NCBI RefSeq assembly: GCF_025965415.1
Contig: NZ_JAOPWY010000038.1
Location: forward strand, 1-64,000
Length of the DNA stretch: 64,000 nt
DNA from: Nocardioides sp.
GTDB taxonomy: Bacteria > Actinomycetota > Actinomycetes > Propionibacteriales > Nocardioidaceae
Direction: 5' to 3'
Both the position numbers and the translations under genes were made by a program. Below the pieces are notes generated by a model. The model made no database searches, had not been told where the DNA came from, and worked only from the letters and a program-made list of their open reading frames with translations. Positions 41,241 to 49,633 of this stretch are shown one piece after another (within the stretch, counting starts at the first letter, position 1; the number at the start of each line of letters is the position of its first letter).

Positions 41241-42221
41241 GTGTGTCCCGTGCCCCATCGGTCCAGGCGTGGAGCGCCCGAGGTCTTCGAGTTCGTGGGC
41301 GAGGGCGACGAAGCGGTGAGATGGCTCGACGCGGTCTATGGCACGAGCCTGCGGATGACCGGCCCCCTCGGCGTGGTCCGACATCACCGCGAGGACCACG
41401 GCACCATCGCGTTCGACCACATGAAGATCGACGCGGACTTCTCCTTCGACTCCGATGCGATGCCGGCCCTGCTGGTGGTCGACGTGTTCGGCGGGGTCAC
41501 CGAGTACACCCGCGATGGGATGACCGACCGCATCGTCGACGGGGACACCGCGCTGGTGGCGGGCTGGGACATGCCGTTCGCCGGGCGCGCGGACCACCAG
41601 GACATTCGGGCAACGACCGTGACGGGTGCGGCGTTGATGACGGCCGTCGAGGAGGTGGCCCCCGACTACCCGTGGGAGCACATCACCTTCACGTCCTACG
41701 TCCCGCACTCGCCGGCGGCTGGTGCGCGCTGGCGCGCGATCGTCGACCAGCTGAGCTCGATGCTGCCGCCCGACGCCAGCCCGGCGCAGAGCGATGCAGC
41801 CGCCCGGCTGCTCGGGCACACCCTGCTGCAGACCTTTCCCAACAACGTCGTCGTCCGCGCTGACCACGAGGTGGACCGCGACCCCGCCGACGATGCACCC
41901 TCCACCGTGCGCCGCGCGGTGCGCATCATCGAGCAGCAGCCGGCCGAGGAGCTGAGCCCCGCCGACCTGGCCCGGGAGTGCGGCGTCACACCCCGCACCC
42001 TGCAGTACGCCTTCCGCCAGCACCTGGGCTGCACCCCGCAGGACTACCTGCGCCGGATCCGTCTCGACCTGGCCCGCCGCTCGATGCGCGAGGGAACGGT
42101 GGCGTCGGTGAGCGACGCGGCGGCGAGCTACGGCTTCTTCAACCCCGGTCGCTTCGCTGCCGACTACCGGCAGGTCTTCCACGAGAACCCCGGACAAACC
42201 TTGCACAGATCCGACATCTGA
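41241..42221 (+). CDS. AraC-family transcriptional regulator
   Basis: 326 residues. An N-terminal ~200-residue sensor domain (with LVVDVFGGVTEYTRDGMTD) is followed by a C-terminal AraC HTH pair: LSPADLARECGVTPRTLQYAFRQHLGCTPQDYLRRIRLDLARRSM and VASVSDAAASYGFFNPGRFAADYRQVF. A TAGACT box (41190-41195) and an 11-residue in-frame leader (41201-41236, ending TGA) precede GTG 41241; GTG 41250 is an alternative start. Its target is unknown. Confidence 0.85.
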   Translation: MCPVPHRSRRGAPEVFEFVGEGDEAVRWLDAVYGTSLRMTGPLGVVRHHREDHGTIAFDHMKIDADFSFDSDAMPALLVVDVFGGVTEYTRDGMTDRIVDGDTALVAGWDMPFAGRADHQDIRATTVTGAALMTAVEEVAPDYPWEHITFTSYVPHSPAAGARWRAIVDQLSSMLPPDASPAQSDAAARLLGHTLLQTFPNNVVVRADHEVDRDPADDAPSTVRRAVRIIEQQPAEELSPADLARECGVTPRTLQYAFRQHLGCTPQDYLRRIRLDLARRSMREGTVASVSDAAASYGFFNPGRFAADYRQVFHENPGQTLHRSDI

Positions 42222-42327
42222 GCGGCAATTTCGCTTTGCGGCTGTCCCACTGGTCTGGACCGGGGGAGAGTGGGGCCACTTGCTGGAGACCACGGTGAGC
42301 GCCCTGCCCGTTGGAAGGGACCGACCC

Positions 42328-43164
42328 ATGGTTCCCGTTGCCCTTGCTCCACAGATCCCGCTCCCCGCTCCCACGCACCTCTCGTCCCAGCCGCCCCTCG
42401 AGGGCCAGGACCGCGCCCGTCGTACGGACGGCATCGTCGCCGACCTCCGACTGGTGCCGGCCGAGACCCCCGGCTCGCGGAGCCTCACCGACCAGCTCAT
42501 CGAGACCAACGCCGGTGTGGCGCGCTCGATGGCCGCCCGCTACCGCAACCGCGGCATCGACCTGGACGACCTCGAGCAGGTCGCCCTGCTCGGCCTCACC
42601 AAGGCCGCCCAGCGCTTCGACCCCGACGCCGGGCACGACTTCCTGTCGTACGCCGTCCCCACCATCCGCGGGGAGCTGCGACGACACTTCCGTGACTCCG
42701 GCTGGATGGTGCGACCGCCACGGCGGGTGCAGGAGCTGCAGTCACGCATCTCCCGTGCACAGCGCGAGCTCGAGACCCAGCTCCACCGCTCGCCACGGCC
42801 CACCGAGGTGGCCGTCCACCTCGGTGAGTCGCTGGAGTCCGTCGTGGAGGCGTTGACCGCCGACGGCTGCTTCATGCCCACCTCGTTGGACGGACCCGTC
42901 GGTGACGGCTCCTCGACGCTCGGCGACCTGCTGGGTCATCACGACCGCGCGCTGGACTCGGCCGAGGCGAGGATCGTGCTCGGCCCCGTCGTCAGCAGGC
43001 TGACCGAGCGCGACCGGCTCATCGTGCAGCTGCGCTTCGTCGAGGAGCGCACCCAGCAGGAGATCGCCGAGTCCGTCGGACTCACGCAGGCGCAGGTATC
43101 GCGGGTGCTCACGCGCATCCTCGGCGACCTCCGCTCGGAGCTCCTCGAGACGTCGGTCGCCTGA
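42328..43164 (+). CDS. RNA polymerase sigma factor, SigB/SigF/SigG family
   Basis: 278 residues. Region 2 (YRNRGIDLDDLEQVALLGLTKAAQRFDP), region 3 (SYAVPTIRGELRRHFRDSGWMVRPPRRVQEL) and region 4 (LTERDRLIVQLRFVEERTQQEIAESVGLTQAQVSRVLTRI) are all clear. The PTIRGELRRHFRD motif is typical of the general-stress/sporulation branch of actinobacteria. ATG 42328 has GGAAGGGA seven bases upstream; a TTG upstream would add ~16 residues without support. No anti-sigma gene lies next to it. It may read the GGGGTAC promoters at 28-33 kb. Confidence 0.92.
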   Translation: MVPVALAPQIPLPAPTHLSSQPPLEGQDRARRTDGIVADLRLVPAETPGSRSLTDQLIETNAGVARSMAARYRNRGIDLDDLEQVALLGLTKAAQRFDPDAGHDFLSYAVPTIRGELRRHFRDSGWMVRPPRRVQELQSRISRAQRELETQLHRSPRPTEVAVHLGESLESVVEALTADGCFMPTSLDGPVGDGSSTLGDLLGHHDRALDSAEARIVLGPVVSRLTERDRLIVQLRFVEERTQQEIAESVGLTQAQVSRVLTRILGDLRSELLETSVA

Positions 43165-43182
43165 GAGGCTCGGGGGTCGACG

Positions 43183-44595
43183 TCAGGAGTCGAAGCCCAG
43201 TCCCGCCGCGTCGAGCACGCGGAGGAACGCGTTGCGCCGCCCCTCGCGGTGGTCGGCCCGGTCGAGCGACCACCGTGTCAGGTTGATGCCGACCGAGGCC
43301 AGCGGCTCGGGCGGGAAGGGCAGCGGTCGCTCGCGCACCATCCGCAGCTCGGTGCGCTCCGTCGGCACGCCCGCCAGCAGGTCGAGCACGACCTCGCCGG
43401 CGAACCGCGTGGCGCCGACACCGAGCCCGGTGAAGCCGGCGGCGTGCGCGACCCGGCCGCCGTGGGTCAGGCCGTAGAACGCGGTGAACCGGGTGGACGT
43501 GTCGATCGCGCCGGCCCACCGGTGGGTGAACCTCACGTCAGCCAGCTGCGGGAAGGTCGCGAGGAAGTGCGACGCGAGCCGCGCATGGCTCTCGGGGCGG
43601 TCCTCGTGGCGGACGCCCATCCTCCCGCCGGCGGGATAGATCGCGTCGTACCCGCCCCAGAGGATGCGGTGGTCCGCGCTCAGGCGGGCGTAGTGGAACT
43701 GCTGGGCCAGGTCGCCCAGCCCCTGCCGGCCCTGCCAGCCGATCGAGGAGAGCTGCTCGGCGGAGAGCGGCTCGGTCATCAGGACGTAGTCGTAGACCGG
43801 GACGGTCATCAGCCGGTTGCGCCGCACCAGTGCGGGGAAGACGTTGGTGGCCAGCACGACGTGGTCGGAGGTCACCGTCGCCCGGTCGGTGTGCACCTCG
43901 ACGGAGCCTGACGACGTACGCCGCAGGCCGGTCACGGCCGAGTGCTCGTGGACCCCCACGCCGAGGTCGACCGCGACCCGCGCGAGCTCGAGCGCCAGCC
44001 GGGCCGGATGGAGCATCGCGCTCTGGCCGGGGTGCAGCGCCCCGGCGAGGAAGAGCGGGCTGTCGATCTCGGCCCGCACCCCGGCACGGTCGAGGAAGCC
44101 GGGCGACTCGCGCAGCCACCCGACCTGGTGCTCCTCGACGGCCACCGACAACGCGCCGGTGCGCTCCCACTCGCAGTCCAGCCCGAGCTCGCGCACGTCG
44201 GACTCGAACGCGTCGAGGTTCTCCGCCCCCAGCCGCGCCAGGACGTCGTACTCCTCGGGCCAGCGGTTGCGCCCGTTGTCCTCGCCGTGGGTGAGCGAGG
44301 CCTCGCAGAAGCCGCCGTTGCGGCCCGACGCCGCCCACCCGACGGTGTGCGCCTCGAGGAGCACCACCCGGCGACCGGGGTCCCGGCGCTTGGCGTGCAC
44401 CGCCGACCACAGGCCGAGGTAGCCGCCGCCGACGATCGTCAGGTCGGCCCGGGTCGGTGAGGTGAGCTCGGGGTGGCGCGCACCCGCCTCGACGTCGTCG
44501 AGCCAGAACACCGCCTGCTCGCTGCCCTCGAGCGAGCGCGCGACCAGGCGCGGGTCCGGGGCGTGCCGCTCGTAGGCAGTGCGGTGGACGGCCAC
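43183..44595 (-). CDS. FAD-dependent oxidoreductase, DAO family (gamma-glutamylputrescine oxidase-like)
   Basis: 470 residues. TIVGGGYLGLWSAVHAKRRDPGRRVVLLEA is the FAD dinucleotide motif with GRNGGFCEASL downstream. The C-terminal GRVAHAAGFTGLGVGATRFAG is the second DAO segment. It is similar in layout to PuuB/glycine-oxidase-like amine oxidases that yield an aldehyde, H2O2 and ammonia or amine. The gene follows the aminotransferase in the same minus-strand operon, so a polyamine or related amine is the likely substrate. Confidence 0.85.
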   Translation of the reverse strand: MAVHRTAYERHAPDPRLVARSLEGSEQAVFWLDDVEAGARHPELTSPTRADLTIVGGGYLGLWSAVHAKRRDPGRRVVLLEAHTVGWAASGRNGGFCEASLTHGEDNGRNRWPEEYDVLARLGAENLDAFESDVRELGLDCEWERTGALSVAVEEHQVGWLRESPGFLDRAGVRAEIDSPLFLAGALHPGQSAMLHPARLALELARVAVDLGVGVHEHSAVTGLRRTSSGSVEVHTDRATVTSDHVVLATNVFPALVRRNRLMTVPVYDYVLMTEPLSAEQLSSIGWQGRQGLGDLAQQFHYARLSADHRILWGGYDAIYPAGGRMGVRHEDRPESHARLASHFLATFPQLADVRFTHRWAGAIDTSTRFTAFYGLTHGGRVAHAAGFTGLGVGATRFAGEVVLDLLAGVPTERTELRMVRERPLPFPPEPLASVGINLTRWSLDRADHREGRRNAFLRVLDAAGLGFDS

Positions 44596-44611
44596 GGCTG
44601 CGGTCGTCGAC

Positions 44612-45982
44612 TCAGCCGGCGGCCGCGGTGAGCGCGGCGTCGAGGATCGCCAGGCCCTCGCGTGCCTCGTCGTCGGTGGTGGTGAGGGGCGGCACGACGT
44701 GGATGCGGTTGTAGTTGCTGAAGGGCAGCATCCCGCGCTCCTGGCACCCCTTCACGATCGCGCCCATCTGCGGGCTCGAACCGCCGTACGGCGCCAGCGG
44801 CTCGCGCGTGGCCCGGTCGCTGACCAGCTCGAGCGCCCAGAAGGCGCCGGTGCCGCGCACCTCGCCGATCCATTCGTGGCGCTCCGCGAGGGCGCGCAGG
44901 CCGGGGCCGATCACGTCCTCGCCGAGCCGCGCGGCACGGTCGACGACGTCCTCGTCCTCCATCGTGCGGATGGTGGCGACGGCGGCCGCACACGCGAGCG
45001 GGTGACCGGAGTAGGTGAGACCGCCGGGGTAGGTGCGGTGCGCGAAGGTCGCGTGGATCTCGTCGCTGATCGCGACGCCGCCGAGCGGCACGTAGCCGGA
45101 GTTCACGCCCTTGGCGAAGGTGATCAGGTCGGGCGTGATGCCCGCGTGCTCGACGGCGAACCAGCGACCTGCGCGACCGAAGCCCGACATCACCTCGTCG
45201 GCGACGAGCACGATGCCGTGCCGGTCGCAGATGTCGCGGACCCCGGCGAGGTAGCCCGGCGGTGGGACCATGATCCCCGCCGTGCCGGGGATGGCCTCGA
45301 GCACGATCGCCGCGATCGTGCCGGGTCCCTCGAGCGCGACGACCTGCTCGAGGTGCTCGAGGGCGCGCTGGCACTCCTCGTCCTCCGTCGTCGCGTGGAA
45401 GGCGCTGCGGTAGAGGAACGGTCCGAAGAAGTGGACCGTCCCGGCCGAGCCGTGGTCGCTGGCCCAGCGGCGGGGGTCGCCCGTCATGTTCACCGCGAGG
45501 TGGGTGCCGCCGTGGTAGCTGCGGTAGGTCGTCAGCACCTTGTGGCGGCCGGTGTGCAGCCGCGCCATCCGTACGGCGTGCTCGTTGGCGTCCGCGCCTC
45601 CGTTGGTGAAGAAGACGTGGTCGAGGTCGCCGGGTGTGTGGCTCGCGATGAGGCGGGCCGCCTCGGAGCGGGCGCCGTTGGCGACTGCCGGGGCGACGGT
45701 GCACAGGTGCGCCGCCTGCTCCCGGATCGCCGCGACGATCCGCGGGTGCTGGTGGCCGAGATTGGTGAAGACCAGCTGCGAGCTGAAGTCGAGGTAGCGC
45801 CGGTCGGCGCCGTCCCACACGTGGCTGCCCTCGGCGCGGGTGATCACCATCGGGGAGATCTCGGCCTGGGCGGACCACGAGTGGAAGACGTGCGCGCGGT
45901 CGAGCTCGTAGGCCCGCCCGGCGTCGTACGTCCCTGACAAGTCACTGCGCAGGTCGGTGCGGTCGTTCATCAGCTCAGTCAT
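44612..45982 (-). CDS. Class III aminotransferase (omega-amino acid/polyamine type)
   Basis: 456 residues. The PLP lysine is in DLITFAKGVNSGYVPLGGV. Other class III signatures are FTNGGADANEHAVRMAR (phosphate loop), LVADEVMSGFGRAG (the Asp that contacts the pyridine N) and TYPGGLTYSGHPLACAAA. It probably transaminates a terminal amine to an aldehyde for the adjacent dehydrogenases. The start is ATG 45982 (or ATG 45970), overlapping the semialdehyde dehydrogenase stop. Confidence 0.88.
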   Translation of the reverse strand: MTELMNDRTDLRSDLSGTYDAGRAYELDRAHVFHSWSAQAEISPMVITRAEGSHVWDGADRRYLDFSSQLVFTNLGHQHPRIVAAIREQAAHLCTVAPAVANGARSEAARLIASHTPGDLDHVFFTNGGADANEHAVRMARLHTGRHKVLTTYRSYHGGTHLAVNMTGDPRRWASDHGSAGTVHFFGPFLYRSAFHATTEDEECQRALEHLEQVVALEGPGTIAAIVLEAIPGTAGIMVPPPGYLAGVRDICDRHGIVLVADEVMSGFGRAGRWFAVEHAGITPDLITFAKGVNSGYVPLGGVAISDEIHATFAHRTYPGGLTYSGHPLACAAAVATIRTMEDEDVVDRAARLGEDVIGPGLRALAERHEWIGEVRGTGAFWALELVSDRATREPLAPYGGSSPQMGAIVKGCQERGMLPFSNYNRIHVVPPLTTTDDEAREGLAILDAALTAAAG

Positions 45983-47519
45983 TGCGCGGGAATCCCAGCT
46001 CGAGGCCGCCCTCGGGGCGGTTGGCGGGGTCGATCCACCGGGTGGTGACGACCTTGCCGCGGGTGAAGAAGTGGACGCCCTCGGTGCCGTGGGCGTGGGT
46101 GTCGCCGAAGAGCGAGCGCTTCCAGCCGCCGAAGGAGTAGTAGGCCACTGGGACGGGGACCGGCACGTTGACGCCGATCATCCCGACGCTCACGTCGGCC
46201 TCGAAGCGGCGGGCCGCGCCGCCGTCGTTGGTGAAGACGGCGGTGCCGTTGCCGTACTCGTTGGCGTTGACCAGCGCGACCGCCTCGTCGTACGACCCGA
46301 CGCGGACCACCGACAGCACGGGGCCGAAGATCTCCTCGCGGTAGATGTCCATGTCGGGCGTGACGTCGTCGAAGAGCGTCGGTCCGAGCCAGAAGCCGTC
46401 CGTGCCGCCGCGGGCGGCGACATCGCGACCGTCGACGACGACCTTGGCGCCGGCCGCCTCGCCGGAGTCGATGAAGGAGCTGACCCGGTCGCGATGGGCC
46501 TTCGTGACGAGCGGGCCCATGTCGGCCTCCTTGCCCGTGCCGGTCGCCTCACGGGTCGCACCGGTCGAGCCGTCGCCGATCAGCAGGGTGCGGGTGCGGT
46601 CGGCGATCCGCGCGACGAGCTCGTCGCCGATCGGGTCGACCGCGACGAGCACGCTGATCGCCATGCAGCGCTCGCCCGCGCTGCCGTAGCCGGCGTTGAC
46701 CGCGGAGTCGGCCGCGAGGTCGAGGTCGGCGTCGGGGAGGACGACCATGTGGTTCTTGGCACCACCGAGGGCCTGGACGCGCTTGCCGTGGCGGCTCGCG
46801 GTCTCGTAGACGTACTCCGCGATCGGGGTGGAGCCGACGAAGCTGATCGCCTGCACGTCCGGGCTGGTGAGCAGCGCGTCGACCGCGGTCTTGTCGCCGT
46901 GGAGGACGTTGAAGACACCGTCGGGGAGACCGGCCTCCTGCCACAGCGCGGCGAGCCAGTTGGCCGCGCTCGGGTCCTTCTCGCTCGGCTTGAGCACCAA
47001 GGCGTTGCCGTCGGCGATCGCGATCGGGAAGAACCACATCGGCACCATGGCAGGGAAGTTGAAGGGGCTGATGATCCCGACGACCCCGAGGGGCACGCGC
47101 TTGGAGTGGACGTCGACACCGGTCGACGCCTCCTCGCTGTGGCCGCCCTTGAGCAGGTGGGAGATGCCGCAGGCGAACTCGACCACCTCGAGCCCCCGGG
47201 AGATCTCGCCCATCGCGTCGGAGTGCACCTTGCCGTGCTCGGCCGTGATGATCGCGGCGAGCTCGTCCTTGCGGCTGTTGAGCAGCTCGCGGAAGGCGAA
47301 GAGCACCTGCGTACGCCGCGCGAGCGACGTGGTGCCCCACCCGCGGGCCGCGCGGGCGGCGGAGGCGATGACGTGGGTGGCGTCCGGCTCGCTGGCGAGC
47401 GCCACTCGCCCGGTGACGCGGCCGGTGGCGGGGTTGGTCACGTCGGCCCAGCCGGTGGGGGAACCGGTCAGCGCGGCGCCGTCGACCCAGTGCACGATGT
47501 CAGTGGTGGTCTCGCTCAT
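45975..47519 (-). CDS. mmsA: CoA-acylating methylmalonate/malonate-semialdehyde dehydrogenase
   Basis: 514 residues. ISPFNFPAMVPMWFFPIAIADGN, ALGGAKNHMVVLPDADLD and the catalytic cysteine in SAGERCMAISV are family hallmarks of MmsA/IolA, which, unlike other ALDHs, lack the general-base Glu and use CoA. The product should be acetyl- or propionyl-CoA, CO2 and NADH. In this cluster it would finish breakdown of beta-alanine or related omega-amino acids. ATG 47519 was chosen over an in-frame ATG nine bases upstream. Confidence 0.88.
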   Translation of the reverse strand: MSETTTDIVHWVDGAALTGSPTGWADVTNPATGRVTGRVALASEPDATHVIASAARAARGWGTTSLARRTQVLFAFRELLNSRKDELAAIITAEHGKVHSDAMGEISRGLEVVEFACGISHLLKGGHSEEASTGVDVHSKRVPLGVVGIISPFNFPAMVPMWFFPIAIADGNALVLKPSEKDPSAANWLAALWQEAGLPDGVFNVLHGDKTAVDALLTSPDVQAISFVGSTPIAEYVYETASRHGKRVQALGGAKNHMVVLPDADLDLAADSAVNAGYGSAGERCMAISVLVAVDPIGDELVARIADRTRTLLIGDGSTGATREATGTGKEADMGPLVTKAHRDRVSSFIDSGEAAGAKVVVDGRDVAARGGTDGFWLGPTLFDDVTPDMDIYREEIFGPVLSVVRVGSYDEAVALVNANEYGNGTAVFTNDGGAARRFEADVSVGMIGVNVPVPVPVAYYSFGGWKRSLFGDTHAHGTEGVHFFTRGKVVTTRWIDPANRPEGGLELGFPRND

Positions 47520-47624
47520 GCCCCTCATCGTGCGCCGCGCGGCCCTCGTGCACGGGTGTCGGAACGTAGGCTTTGCGCCCCGGATCCTGACGATCCGTCG
47601 CCCCCGCGCGTAGGCTGCGGTGCC

Positions 47625-49247
47625 GTGGCGGAGATGACGCCGGGCGTGACGCTCGACGAGGCGCTGGCGCTGCCCAGCTTCCGCCGGGCTGCCCCCGCGG
47701 TGGTCGCCGGCCGCGCGGGTCTCGACCGCCCCATCCGCTGGGTGCACGCCACCGAGCGGCTCGACGTCGGCCAGCTGCTGCGTGCCGGTGACCTGCTGCT
47801 CACGATGGGCACCGGGCTGCCGTCCGACGACGACGCGGCGGGGCTGGCGGCCTTCGTCGACGAGCTGGTCGACGTCGGCAGCGTGGGCCTGGTCGTCGAG
47901 CTCGGCCGCCGGTGGGAGGCCGCCCTCCCCGAGGCCCTGGTCGCCGCGTGCGAGCGCCACGGCCTGCCCCTGGTCGCCCTCGGGCAGGAGACGCGCTTCG
48001 CGGCGCTCGCCCAGGAGGTCGGCGAACGGGTCGTCGACCGGCAGCTCACCGAGCTGCGCGAGGCCCAGCGGGTGCACGAGACGTTCACCGAGCTCGGCAA
48101 CAGCGCGGCCGGACCGGTCGAGATCCTCCAGGCGGTGCAGCGGCTGGCGGCCGGGCCGGTCGTGGTGGAGAACGCGCAGCACCGGCCCCTGGACTACTTC
48201 GCCGGCCCCGACGACGCCGGCGGCTTCCTCGACGGCTGGCCGGCGCGCTCGCGGCGGGTCGAGGTGGCGGGCCGGACCGGGTGGGACGCCGGCAATGGCT
48301 GGCTGGTCGCGCGCCTCGGCACCGCCGACCGGTCCTGGGGCCGGCTGGTCATCGGCTCGCCGACCGCGCCGACCCAGCGGCTGATCGCCGTCGCCGAGCG
48401 GGCCGCGGCGGCCCTCGCCCTGCACCGCCTGCACGACCGCGACCGCGGCACGCTGATGCGGCGTACGCACCTCGAGCTGCTCGCCCGGCTGAGCGACGAC
48501 CCCGACTCCGATGACGTGCTGCGCCGCTGCGAGCTGGCGGGGTTCCCCGTGCGCCGTCGGACCTTCGTCGGCCTGGTGGTCCGTCCCCGCGTCGGCTCGT
48601 CGTCCCCGGCCGACCTCGACGAGGTCGCCGCGACGGTCGTGCGGGCCGCGCACGGCCTGCGGCTGCCGGCCCTGGTCTGCGAGGTCGAGCGCGACCTGCG
48701 GGTGCTGGTCTCGGTCGCTCCCTCGGCCGACGCCGACGACCTGGTCGACCGGTTGGCGGCGCGGGTGCTCGCTCACCACGACGTCGTCCTGGCGGCCGGG
48801 CGGGCAGTCGTCGAGCGCTCCGGCATCGTCCGGACGGTGACCGAGGCCGGTCAGGTCGCCGACGCGGCGCCGCAGTCGCGCCGCGGGCAGGGGCAGGACC
48901 CCGACGTGCACCGCCTCGCCGACCTCCACCTGCGCGGGCTGCTGGCGCTGCTGGGGGAGGACGACCGGATGCGGCTGTTCGTCGAGCGCGAGCTCGCCCC
49001 GCTCAAGCAGCACGACCGCGCCGACGGCACCCGCACCGACCTCCTCGCGGCCCTGCGCGCGCTGGTGCTCCACCCGGTGAGCAAGACCGAGGCGGCCGCC
49101 AGCCTGCACCTCTCGCGGGCGGCGTTCTACGATCGGCTGGCGCGCATCGAGGCGATCCTCGACGCCGACCTCGACGACCCCGACGTACGCGTCTCGCTGC
49201 ACGTCGCGCTCCTGGCAGACGAACTGTCCGGGCCGGCGACGAAGTGA
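47625..49247 (+). CDS. PucR-family transcriptional regulator
   Basis: 540 residues. The N-terminal PucR domain (VTLDEALALPSFRRAAPAVVAGR, then LLRAGDLLLTMGTGLPSD) and the C-terminal PucR HTH (ALVLHPVSKTEAAASLHLSRAAFYDRLARIEAIL) are complete. TAGGCT (47611-47616) lies eight bases before GTG 47625, a leaderless start; ATG 47634 is the alternative. It is divergent from the amine-catabolism operon and precedes the cupin and aldehyde dehydrogenase genes, so it is their likely regulator. Confidence 0.9.
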   Translation: MAEMTPGVTLDEALALPSFRRAAPAVVAGRAGLDRPIRWVHATERLDVGQLLRAGDLLLTMGTGLPSDDDAAGLAAFVDELVDVGSVGLVVELGRRWEAALPEALVAACERHGLPLVALGQETRFAALAQEVGERVVDRQLTELREAQRVHETFTELGNSAAGPVEILQAVQRLAAGPVVVENAQHRPLDYFAGPDDAGGFLDGWPARSRRVEVAGRTGWDAGNGWLVARLGTADRSWGRLVIGSPTAPTQRLIAVAERAAAALALHRLHDRDRGTLMRRTHLELLARLSDDPDSDDVLRRCELAGFPVRRRTFVGLVVRPRVGSSSPADLDEVAATVVRAAHGLRLPALVCEVERDLRVLVSVAPSADADDLVDRLAARVLAHHDVVLAAGRAVVERSGIVRTVTEAGQVADAAPQSRRGQGQDPDVHRLADLHLRGLLALLGEDDRMRLFVERELAPLKQHDRADGTRTDLLAALRALVLHPVSKTEAAASLHLSRAAFYDRLARIEAILDADLDDPDVRVSLHVALLADELSGPATK

Positions 49248-49621
49248 CGACAGATCGTCGGTCCGCCGCGGCTGCGCGGAGGGGGGACGATGGCGCCGTG
49301 TTCCGTGTGCTCGACGTCGCCGCCGCCGTGCCGACGGCGCCGCTCGACCCCGCGACGGTCGTCGACGGGTCGCCCGAGGCCGGCTCGCGGGCGCTCGCGG
49401 CGGTGGCCGGTGTCGAGGTCGGGGTGTGGGAGATGAGCCCCGGCACGGCCACGGACGTCGAGGTCGACGAGGTGTTCGTCGTGCTCTCCGGCTCGGCCAC
49501 GGTGTCCTTCGAGGACGGCGAGTCGGTGGCGCTCGGCCCCGGATCCGTGGTCCGGCTCCGCGCCGGCGAGCACACGACCTGGGTCGTGCACGAGACCCTC
49601 CGCAAGATCTACGTCGCCTGA
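49244..49621 (+). CDS. Cupin-domain protein (EutQ/DUF861-like)
   Basis: 125 residues of small beta-barrel: GVWEMSPGTATDVEVDEVFVVLSGSATVSFEDGESVALGPGSVVRLRAGEHTTWVVHETLRKIYVA. The motif histidines are mostly absent (D/E instead), so a metal-independent binding role is possible. GTG 49244 overlaps the PucR stop. It lies 12 bases before the aldehyde dehydrogenase gene, in the same operon. Confidence 0.85.
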   Translation: MTTDRRSAAAARRGDDGAVFRVLDVAAAVPTAPLDPATVVDGSPEAGSRALAAVAGVEVGVWEMSPGTATDVEVDEVFVVLSGSATVSFEDGESVALGPGSVVRLRAGEHTTWVVHETLRKIYVA

Positions 49622-49633
49622 CTGGGAGTCCAC

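Noticed and set aside
45957-47612. Plus-strand open frame opposite mmsA that joins upstream of PucR
   Set aside because: The frame is a GC-skew artefact antisense to mmsA; only the part from 47625 has PucR motifs.
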